Shown: piece after piece, positions 9,441 to 16,060 of the stretch
Numbering within the stretch: the stretch's first letter is position 1
How the letters are laid out: every line of letters begins with the position of its first letter
Source of the DNA: Micromonospora halotolerans
GTDB taxonomy: Bacteria; Actinomycetota; Actinomycetes; Mycobacteriales; Micromonosporaceae
Length of the DNA: 64,000 nucleotides
NCBI RefSeq assembly: GCF_032108445.1
Contig: NZ_CP134876.1
Span: 1,922,001 to 1,986,000, forward strand
Direction: 5' to 3'
Translations under genes and position numbers: made by a program
Notes under the pieces: generated by a model
The model's database searches: none
What the model was told of the DNA's origin: nothing
What the model saw: only the letters and a program-made list of their open reading frames with translations

Positions 9441-10262
9441 TCAGGGGTGGCCGTACGGCTCCGCCGGCTCGGCCGCCTCCACCGAACCCGGGGCCCGGCT
9501 CACCGACATCGCCTCGACCGCGCTGTCGTCGTAGACCGTGGGCAGCTCGTCCACCGGGCTCTCCGCCGCCTCGATCAGCGTCTCCGAGTGGGCGCCGCAG
9601 CCGTGGTCGGCGCTGACCACCCGGCCGTCGTCGGGGGCGTAGAAGTTGCCGCAGGCGCCGAAGGACTGCCGCAGCGCCCCGGCGAGCGGCAGGTAGAAGC
9701 CGCAGGTGCCACAGCGGGCGGCGGCCGGCGCGGCCACCGAGATCGCGGCGTTGGGGCCGTGGTCGCCGTCGTACCAGCGCTGGGCCGCGTCGGTGCGGCC
9801 CTCGCGGGACATCACCCGGGCCCGGCCGAGGCCCAGCTCCCAGGCGGTCTCCTCCACGGCCGGGTCGTCGGAGAGCAGGTAGCCGGGGGCGAGCCGCTCG
9901 TCGTCCGTCGGGGTGGGCAGCAGGTCACCGGGGCCCAGGTCGCCCGGCTTGAGCCGCTCCTGCCAGGGCAGCCAGCCCGGGGCGAGCAGCGCGTCGGCGC
10001 CCGGCAGCAGCACCGTCTCGCAGATGGTGACCGTGCGGCTGCGTGGCACCCGGGTCACCGTGACGGCCCAGCGCCAGCCCCGGTAGCCGGCCAGGCGGCA
10101 TTCGAAGTAGTGGGTGACGAGCCGGTCGCCCTCGGCGACGGCCTGGAGGTGATCGCCGACGTCGGCGGGGTCCACCTCCGTGATGGCGGCGCGCGCCACA
10201 TCGACGGCGGCGGCGCACACCTGGTCGAGCCGGGGAGCGCGGGCGGAGGCGGGCCTGGTCAC
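9441..10262 (-). CDS. DUF3027 domain protein
   Basis: A conserved actinobacterial protein of unknown function, 273 aa from the GTG at 10262. An ATG at 10280 would add MGNNGP. The sequence opens RAPRLDQVCAAAVDVAR and has the DUF3027 core YFECRLAGYRGWRWAVTVTR. Later it has a cysteine/histidine set that could bind metal (CGTCGFYLPL, FGACGN, HGCGAHSE). No ribosome-binding site is clear for either start. It is divergent from the MFS gene, which it may share a promoter region with. Confidence 0.88.
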   Translation of the reverse strand: MTRPASARAPRLDQVCAAAVDVARAAITEVDPADVGDHLQAVAEGDRLVTHYFECRLAGYRGWRWAVTVTRVPRSRTVTICETVLLPGADALLAPGWLPWQERLKPGDLGPGDLLPTPTDDERLAPGYLLSDDPAVEETAWELGLGRARVMSREGRTDAAQRWYDGDHGPNAAISVAAPAAARCGTCGFYLPLAGALRQSFGACGNFYAPDDGRVVSADHGCGAHSETLIEAAESPVDELPTVYDDSAVEAMSVSRAPGSVEAAEPAEPYGHP

Positions 10263-10367
10263 CGGACCATTGTTCCCCATGCCTGCCGTCGGGTGACAGG
10301 CACTCCCCGGAGTCGTTCTCTCCGGGTGATGCGGCACGCGTGGATCAGATGGGCGAGGATGGGACAC

Positions 10368-11966
10368 ATGCCGCTGTCCTCCCGCTCCGGCCGGTCCGTC
10401 CTCGGGCGGACCGTCGGCACCGGCATCCGCGCCACCCGCGTCCTGCTCCGGGGCTCGCTGCACGGCGGGCGGTGGATGACCCGCCGGGCCGGCACGGCCC
10501 GGGCCCGCAGCGCCGGCAACGAGGTCGGCATGGTCCGCCTCTTCGACCTGCACGCCCTGTCCTGCGCCGGGGACACGCTGATCGCCATCGGCCTGGCCGG
10601 CACGATCTTCTTCGACGTCCCGCTCGGCGAGGCGCGCAACAAGGTGGCGCTCTACCTGCTGGTGACCATGGTCCCGTTCGCCATGCTCGCCCCCGTGGTC
10701 GGCCCGCTGCTGGACCACTTCCGGCACGGCCGCCGCTACGCGCTCGCCGCCACCATGCTGGGCCGGGCCTTCCTGGCCTGGCTGATCTCCGACTACATCG
10801 GCGGCTTCGGGCTCTATCCCGCCGCGTTCGGTGTCCTCGCCCTCTCCCGGGCGTACGGGGTGGCCCGCTCGGCCGCGGTGCCCCGGCTGCTGCCCGAGGG
10901 GCTCGGGCTGTCGCAGGTGGGTGCCCGGGCCAGCGTCTACGGCACGGTGGCCGGCGCGCTGGTCGCCCCGATCGGGCTGGCCGCGTTCTGGTTCGGGCCG
11001 CAGTGGCCGCTGCGGGTCGCCTCGCTCATCTTCCTGATCGGCATGATCATCTCGCTGCGGCTGCCGCCGCGGGCCGACTCGGAGCCGCCGGAGCGGGTGC
11101 CCAGGCCGCTGCGGGCGCTGCGCCGCCGGGACGGGGAACGCCCGCTGGGCCGGGGCCGGCCCGCCGGCCGGCTGGTGATCGCCACCCTGATCGGCGCGGC
11201 GGCGCTGCGCGGGCTCTACGGCTTCCTGCTGCTCTTCCTGGCCTTCGCGATCAAGGCCGGCGACCTGACCACCGACTTCTTCGGGCGGGACCTGGGCGCC
11301 CAGGGCGCGCTGGGCCTGGCCGGCGGGGCGCTCGCGGTGGGTACCTTCCTGGCCACCGCCATCGGCACCCGGCTGCGCATCCACCGCCCGGCGGCCATCC
11401 AGTCCAGCGGCACGATCGTCGTGGCCGGGGTGGCGGTGCTCGCCGCCCTGAAGTTCTCGCTGCCCATGGTGGCGCTGCTCTGCGTGGTCACCTCGCTGAT
11501 GAGCGGGATCGCCAAGCTCGCGGTGGACGCCTCCATCCAGGAGCGGATCCCGGAGCGGCTCCGGGCCAGCTCGTTCGCCCACTCGGAGACCGCGCTGATG
11601 TTGGCCTTCGTGGCCGGCGGCGGGCTCGGGCTGGTCCCGTTCACCGGCCCGATCGGCGTGGCGATCGCCGCCTGCGTGGCCGCCCTGGTGGCCGCCCGCG
11701 GGGTGCTGGTGGCCACTCGGCTGCGCGGCGAGCGCCTGGTCGGCCGCCCGCTCGGCGACGACGAACTGGCCACCGGGGCGGGTACGGAGTTCGACGACCC
11801 CGCCCCCACCTCGCCGGCACCGCCCCGGACCGACCCGCCGCGTCCCACCGACGACGACGAGCTGTCACCGCCCGGGTTCCACATCTACCGCCCCTCGTCC
11901 TCCGTCGGCGGGCCGGGCGGCAGCGACGAGGAGAACCGGCGGGAGCCCCGGGGACCGGTGGCGTGA
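10368..11966 (+). CDS. MFS-fold membrane protein
   Basis: A 532-aa protein with about 10-12 hydrophobic segments between residues 50 and 450 and a long Pro/Asp-rich cytoplasmic tail (residues 460-532). It resembles the MFS-like proteins that sit beside mqnB in many actinobacteria. No substrate is known. I chose the ATG at 10368, with GAGGA about 9 bases upstream; in-frame ATGs at 10329 and 10359 are alternatives. Its stop overlaps the mqnB start as GTGA, so the two are translationally coupled. Confidence 0.85.
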   Translation: MPLSSRSGRSVLGRTVGTGIRATRVLLRGSLHGGRWMTRRAGTARARSAGNEVGMVRLFDLHALSCAGDTLIAIGLAGTIFFDVPLGEARNKVALYLLVTMVPFAMLAPVVGPLLDHFRHGRRYALAATMLGRAFLAWLISDYIGGFGLYPAAFGVLALSRAYGVARSAAVPRLLPEGLGLSQVGARASVYGTVAGALVAPIGLAAFWFGPQWPLRVASLIFLIGMIISLRLPPRADSEPPERVPRPLRALRRRDGERPLGRGRPAGRLVIATLIGAAALRGLYGFLLLFLAFAIKAGDLTTDFFGRDLGAQGALGLAGGALAVGTFLATAIGTRLRIHRPAAIQSSGTIVVAGVAVLAALKFSLPMVALLCVVTSLMSGIAKLAVDASIQERIPERLRASSFAHSETALMLAFVAGGGLGLVPFTGPIGVAIAACVAALVAARGVLVATRLRGERLVGRPLGDDELATGAGTEFDDPAPTSPAPPRTDPPRPTDDDELSPPGFHIYRPSSSVGGPGGSDEENRREPRGPVA

Positions 11967-12613
11967 CCGGGTTGCTGGTGGTGACGGCGGTCCCCGCCGA
12001 GGCCGACGCGATCCGGGCGGGCCTCACCGACCCCACGGTCACCGTCGCGCCGGTCGGGGTCGGCCCCGCCGTGGCCGGCGCCGCCACCGCACGGCTGCTG
12101 GCGCTCGCCGAGGCGGCCGGCAAGCCGTACCGGGCGGTGGTCAGCGCGGGCATCGCCGGCGGCTTCGTCGGCCGGGCCCCGGTCGGCGGCACCGTCCTGG
12201 CAAACCGCAGCGTGGCAGCCGACCTGGGCGCCGAGTCCCCCGCCGGATTCATCCCGCTGGAGGAGCTGGGCATGCCCCCGGAGCTGCTCGGCGGCGGCAG
12301 CGCCGTACCCGCCGACCCGGGCCTGCTGGCCGCCCTGCGCACCGCCCTCCCGGAGGCCACGGTCGGCGCGGTGCTCACGGTCAGCACGGTGACCGGCACC
12401 GCCGCGAGCACGGCGGCCCTCGCCGATCGGCATCCGGACGCCGTGGCCGAGGCCATGGAGGGGTACGGCGTCGCCGTCGCCGCCACCCACGCCGGCCTCC
12501 CCTTCGCCGAGCTGCGCACGGTGTCCAACCCGATCGGCCCCCGCGACCGCGGCTCGTGGCGGATGCGCGAGGCCTTCGCCGCGCTCACCGCGGCGGCGGC
12601 CGCCCTCCGCTGA
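11963..12613 (+). CDS. mqnB: Futalosine hydrolase
   Basis: Cleaves futalosine to dehypoxanthine futalosine and hypoxanthine in the futalosine route to menaquinone. The 216-aa product has the nucleoside phosphorylase/hydrolase fold, with VVSAGIAGGF near residue 60, EAMEGYGVA (ribose-contacting Met-Glu) near residue 164 and SNPIGPRDR near residue 190. The start is a GTG overlapping the upstream TGA by four bases. mqnD lies 1.5 kb downstream on the same strand but is separated from it by an opposing gene and a repeat block. Confidence 0.92.
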   Translation: MTGLLVVTAVPAEADAIRAGLTDPTVTVAPVGVGPAVAGAATARLLALAEAAGKPYRAVVSAGIAGGFVGRAPVGGTVLANRSVAADLGAESPAGFIPLEELGMPPELLGGGSAVPADPGLLAALRTALPEATVGAVLTVSTVTGTAASTAALADRHPDAVAEAMEGYGVAVAATHAGLPFAELRTVSNPIGPRDRGSWRMREAFAALTAAAAALR

Positions 12614-13406
12614 CCGGCCGGTCGAACCGCAACGCCGCCGGCCGGCTCGCCTCCAGCTCGAAGCCGCACGCGAGGAGGAATCTGGCGCCAGCGCTCTCAG
12701 CGATCGCATGCGCCGACCGCACGCCGGCCCCGTCCATCTCCCCCAGGAGCGCGGCGACCAGCCGCCGTCCGATGCCCAGCAACCGGTACGCCGACGCGAC
12801 GAGCACCCCGTCCAGCACCACCTGCCGCTGGCCCGGCTCGGGATGCCCGATGAGCAGGTCGCTGATGCGTTCGTGCGCGCGCAGCTCACCGACGAGATCA
12901 CCGTCGGGCAGCTCGGCGACAAACCGCCAGGAGGTCGACGGCAGCGCCGGATCGACGTAGCGGCGCACCACATAGTCGCGGCGCACTGCCTCGCGCAGCC
13001 GCTCCCGGTCGCGCACGGTGCGATCGAGCCGGAACGTCACGGCGGGCAACGGCGGCCAGCGGTTGGATGGCACCTTGAACCAGTGCGCCCACCAGGCGCC
13101 GGGCCAGTCCTTCGGCTCCCGCACCTCGCGGGCGTCCACGTGCGCGGGGCAGTGCCGGCCCGCCGCGTCCCGCAACCCTTCGTGCGGCACCGGCGCCAGC
13201 TCACCGGTCACCGGCCCCTGGAGCACGATCCGGCCGGCCACGGCCCCGACGAGGCGTTCGACGGTGCGGAAGCTCGGATCCGCCGACCGCCCCGACTCGA
13301 TGCGGGCGATCGTGGGCTGCGGCACTCCGGACTTCCCGGCCAGCTCCCGCTGGCTCAGATCAGCCGCGCGGCGCAGCGACCGCAGGGTCGCAGCCAGGTC
13401 GGTCAC
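12585..13406 (-). CDS. XRE-type HTH fused to a GNAT-like domain
   Basis: A 273-aa protein with an N-terminal Cro/C1-type helix-turn-helix (residues 4-60: LRSLRRAADLSQRELAGKSG, then VPQPTIARIESGR). A linker containing CPAHVDAREV follows, and the C-terminal half has GNAT features (VVLDGVLVASAYRLLGIGRR as the acetyl-CoA loop). It may be an acetyltransferase under its own DNA-binding control, or a ligand-sensing regulator. The GTG at 13406 has GGTGGAGAG upstream. Its last 29 bases overlap the mqnB 3' end in antisense, and its position splits the mqn genes. Confidence 0.75.
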   Translation of the reverse strand: MTDLAATLRSLRRAADLSQRELAGKSGVPQPTIARIESGRSADPSFRTVERLVGAVAGRIVLQGPVTGELAPVPHEGLRDAAGRHCPAHVDAREVREPKDWPGAWWAHWFKVPSNRWPPLPAVTFRLDRTVRDRERLREAVRRDYVVRRYVDPALPSTSWRFVAELPDGDLVGELRAHERISDLLIGHPEPGQRQVVLDGVLVASAYRLLGIGRRLVAALLGEMDGAGVRSAHAIAESAGARFLLACGFELEASRPAALRFDRPVSGGRPPPR

Positions 13407-13476
13407 GGACTCTCCACCGGTCACCGAGCCATGTTCTTGCGATGCCGCGCCGCTCTTCAACCCGGGCCTGTCCACC

Positions 13477-13498
13477 TGTGGATAACCATGTGGAAAAC
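13477..13498. other. Two DnaA-box-like sequences
   Basis: TGTGGATAA at 13477-13485 is the exact complement of the DnaA consensus TTATCCACA. A second related site, TGTGGAAAA at 13489-13497, follows in the same orientation 12 bases on. They sit between the HTH-GNAT gene and the tandem repeats. Isolated boxes can occur by chance, so a function is unproven. Confidence 0.5.
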
Positions 13499-13532
13499 CC
13501 CGCCGCCTGGGGACGGACGAGGTCGCTGGCGA

Positions 13533-13699
13533 CTACAAGCTTGATGACGTGGGTGAGTCAGGACCTCGGACAGGTGATCCCGCTGGACCTCGCGGACGGC
13601 TACAAACTTGATGACGTGGATGAATCAGGACCTACGGCAGGTGATCCCGCTGGACCTCGCGGACGACTACAAACTTGATGACGTGGATGAGTCGGGTCC
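13533..13699 (+). repeat. 67-base tandem repeat, about 2.5 units
   Basis: Units start at 13533, 13600 and 13667, exactly 67 bases apart. Units 1 and 2 differ at only a few positions; unit 3 stops after about 33 bases. Each begins CTACAA(A/G)CTTGATGACGTGG. No convincing gene covers the block: short frames across it have no conserved features. Confidence 0.9.
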
Positions 13700-13830
13700 C
13701 CGGGCTTGACTGCTACGGAGGCCATAGATCGGTCCGGCGTGACGGGCCGCCCGACGGTCGAGCAGCGACACCGGAGAGCCGGACCTCAGCGCCGATGCCC
13801 CGCATCCGGCACACAGGTTGTCACGGACTG

Positions 13831-14062
13831 CCGCGATCCGTCCACGTCATCAAGTTCCTAGCCACTGAACAACAGTCGCCAAGTCGAACCGGCGAGCCCT
13901 ACTCCGAACGCCAGCACCCGCACCCCCGTACCCTGCACCGTCGCCCGTCGCCCGTCGCCCGTCGCCCGTCGCCCGTCGCCCGGCGCAAGGCGTCCGGCGC
14001 ACGGCGGCTGGCGCACGGCGTCAACCGGCCGCCGCGATCCGTCCACGTCATCAAGTTCGTAG
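13831..14062 (-). repeat. Two inverted copies of the repeat core
   Basis: At 13831-13861 and 14032-14062 the complement of the same core appears (TCCACGTCATCAAGTTC), each preceded by CCGCGATCCG. The copies are 201 bases apart and in the opposite orientation to the 67-base units. In total the core occurs five times in 530 bases. Confidence 0.88.
13938..13982 (+). repeat. Heptanucleotide microsatellite (TCGCCCG)6
   Basis: Six uninterrupted copies of the heptamer TCGCCCG lie between the two inverted core copies. A period of seven would shift any reading frame on expansion or contraction. No gene is recognised here. Confidence 0.9.
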
Positions 14063-14169
14063 CGGCTGGACCGGCGGCGCCGGGGGTCACCGGCGCGCGC
14101 GACAGGTCGCCCGTCACAGCGGCGGGCCGGGGTGGTGGGCACCGGAGCGGGCGGGGTTACGGTGGGGGC

Positions 14170-15000
14170 GTGGCGCTCTCCCTCGCGATCTCGCCCTGCC
14201 CCAACGACACGTTCGTCTTCGACGCCCTCGTGCACGGCCGGGTCCCCGGCGCACCGGCGGTCGAGGTGACCTACGCCGACGTCGACGTCACCAACACCGC
14301 GGCCGAGCGCGGGGCGTTCGACCTGGTGAAGGTGAGCTACGCGGCGCTGCCGTGGCTGCTCGACGACTACCACCTGCTGCCCTGCGGGGGCGCGCTGGGC
14401 CGGGGCTGCGGCCCGCTGGTGCTCACCCGGGGCGACCGGACCGACCTGTCGGGCGCGACGGTGGCGGTGCCGGGTGAGCGGACCACGGCGTACCTGCTGT
14501 TCCGGCTCTGGGCGGCGGAGCGGCCGCCGGCGCGGATCGAGGTGGTGCCGTTCCACGAGATCATGCCGGGGGTGGCGGCCGGGCGGTACGACGCCGGGCT
14601 GGTGATCCACGAGGCGCGCTTCACCTACCCGCGGCACGGGCTGACCGCCCTGGTCGACCTGGGCGAGTGGTGGGAGGGCGACACCGGCCTGCCGATCCCG
14701 CTCGGCGCGATCCTGGCCCGCAAGGGCGCGGTCGACCCGGTCGAGGCGGCCGCCTGGATCCGCGAGTCGGTCCGGCAGGCGTGGGCCGACCCGGAGGCCA
14801 GCCGGGAGTACGTGCTGGCGCACGCGCAGGAGATGGAGCCCGACGTGGTAGACCGGCACATCGGCCTCTACGTCAACGAGTTCACCGCCGACCTCGGAGA
14901 GGCCGGCTTCGCCGCCGTGGAAGCGCTGCTGGGCCGGGCCGCCGACGCCGGGCTCGTCCCTCAGACCTCCAGCTCGCGCGCCACCGCGTGGACCAGCTGA
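14170..15000 (+). CDS. mqnD: 1,4-dihydroxy-6-naphthoate synthase
   Basis: Converts cyclic dehypoxanthine futalosine to 1,4-dihydroxy-6-naphthoate in the futalosine menaquinone pathway. The 276-aa product has the periplasmic-binding-protein-like fold and the MqnD signatures SPCPNDTFVFDAL at residue 8, DVDVTNTAAERGAFDLVKVS near residue 40 and GLVIHEARFTY near residue 145. The GTG at 14170 has GGGG-rich DNA upstream and places the conserved motif at the usual distance. The frame is open upstream through the repeat block, but that part has no homology. Its last 40 bases overlap the convergent csp gene. Confidence 0.93.
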   Translation: MALSLAISPCPNDTFVFDALVHGRVPGAPAVEVTYADVDVTNTAAERGAFDLVKVSYAALPWLLDDYHLLPCGGALGRGCGPLVLTRGDRTDLSGATVAVPGERTTAYLLFRLWAAERPPARIEVVPFHEIMPGVAAGRYDAGLVIHEARFTYPRHGLTALVDLGEWWEGDTGLPIPLGAILARKGAVDPVEAAAWIRESVRQAWADPEASREYVLAHAQEMEPDVVDRHIGLYVNEFTADLGEAGFAAVEALLGRAADAGLVPQTSSSRATAWTS

Positions 15001-15347
15001 GCGATCTTCTGCGCGGTCTTCCGGTCCGGGAAGCGGCCCCGGCGCAGGTCCGGCTGGACCTTCGCCTCCAGCACCTTGATCATGTCTTCGACCAGGCCGT
15101 GCAGCTCCTCGGCCGGCCGGCGGCGCAGCTCCGCCACCGACGGCGGCGCCTCCAGCAGCTTGACCCCCATCGCCTGAGCGCCCCGCCGGCTGTCCACCAC
15201 GCTGAAATCGACCCGCTGGCCGCCCTTCAGGTCGGTGACACCCGCCGGTAGCGCGCCCTTCGGCAGGAACACGTCGCCACCCTCGTCACTGGTGACGAAC
15301 CCGTATCCCTTGGCCGCGTCATACCACTTCACTCGACCCGTCGGCAC
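14961..15347 (-). CDS. Cold-shock-domain protein with C-terminal helical extension
   Basis: A 128-aa nucleic-acid-binding protein. Residues 3-66 form a cold-shock domain with RNP1 (KGYGFV) and RNP2 (DVFLP, where CspA has VFVH). The C-terminal half is a charged helical extension (ELRRRPAEELHGLVEDMIKV) seen in actinobacterial CSD proteins of this length; classical Csps are about 67 aa. The GTG at 15347 is preceded by CAGGGG. The gene overlaps the mqnD end by 40 bases in antisense. Confidence 0.88.
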   Translation of the reverse strand: MPTGRVKWYDAAKGYGFVTSDEGGDVFLPKGALPAGVTDLKGGQRVDFSVVDSRRGAQAMGVKLLEAPPSVAELRRRPAEELHGLVEDMIKVLEAKVQPDLRRGRFPDRKTAQKIAQLVHAVARELEV

Positions 15348-15375
15348 CTGAAAACCCCTGCTTCGCTCGGAACCT

Positions 15376-15999
15376 CTACCCCTCCAAGGCTAGCCGGATG
15401 ATCCGGTCGAGCGCCGCCGGGAATCCGGTGAGGTCATCCAGCACCACGTGGGCCCCGGCCGCGCTCAGCTCCTCCCTCGTGCACGGGCCGGTCGCTACTC
15501 CCACGCCCGGGATTCCCGCAGCTTCTGCGGCGGCCATGTCGGCCACGTGGTCGCCGACGTAGAGGGTGGCGCCGTGCTCCCGCAGCGCGGTCGCCTTCTG
15601 CTCCGCGAACAGGTCGCCGGCCAGTTCGTCGACGGCCAGGCCGAGGTGGTCCAGGTGCAGCTTCGCCAGCCGGCCCATCTTGGCGGTGACCACCATGACC
15701 CGGCCGCCGTGCGCGTGCACGGCCGCGATCGCCGCCTCCGCGCCGGGCATCGGGAGGGCCGGGGTGATCGCGTACGCCGGGTAGAGCTCCCGGTACGCGA
15801 TCACCGCCTCCTCGACCTGCTCCGGCGGGAACCAGTGGGCGATCTCGGTGCGCAGCGGCGGCCCGAGGCGGGAAACCGCCAGGTCGGCGTCGACGGGCAC
15901 GCCGGTGCGCGCGGTCAGCGCCCGGAAGGCGGCCGCGATGCCGGGGCGCGAGTCGACCAGGGTCATGTCGAGGTCGAATCCGACCATGAGCGGGGGCAT
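15376..15999 (-). CDS. HAD-family phosphatase (Gph-like)
   Basis: A 207-aa hydrolase with the HAD motifs in order: nucleophile DLDMTLVDS (residues 9-17), motif II VVTAKMG (residue 103 on), and the acidic motif YVGDHVADMAAA near residue 148. It has the alpha-helical cap of phosphoglycolate-phosphatase-like enzymes. The second aspartate of motif I is present, so it should be catalytic. The substrate is not deducible. It is divergent from the helicase-associated gene with about 60 bases between starts. Confidence 0.88.
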   Translation of the reverse strand: MPPLMVGFDLDMTLVDSRPGIAAAFRALTARTGVPVDADLAVSRLGPPLRTEIAHWFPPEQVEEAVIAYRELYPAYAITPALPMPGAEAAIAAVHAHGGRVMVVTAKMGRLAKLHLDHLGLAVDELAGDLFAEQKATALREHGATLYVGDHVADMAAAEAAGIPGVGVATGPCTREELSAAGAHVVLDDLTGFPAALDRIIRLALEG

Positions 16000-16060
16000 G
16001 TCGAGAACGTACCCGTCCGAGGGGCGCGACCGGCCCCGGCCGGGCTAGCGTGGAACGACG

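Noticed and set aside
10263..11582. Extension of the DUF3027 frame upstream to 11582
   Set aside because: It is antisense to the MFS gene, and the DUF3027 N-terminus is complete at 10262-10280.
13531..14062. Reading the 67-base repeats as a CRISPR-like array
   Set aside because: The spacer-sized parts are themselves conserved between units, and the inverted copies do not fit CRISPR structure.
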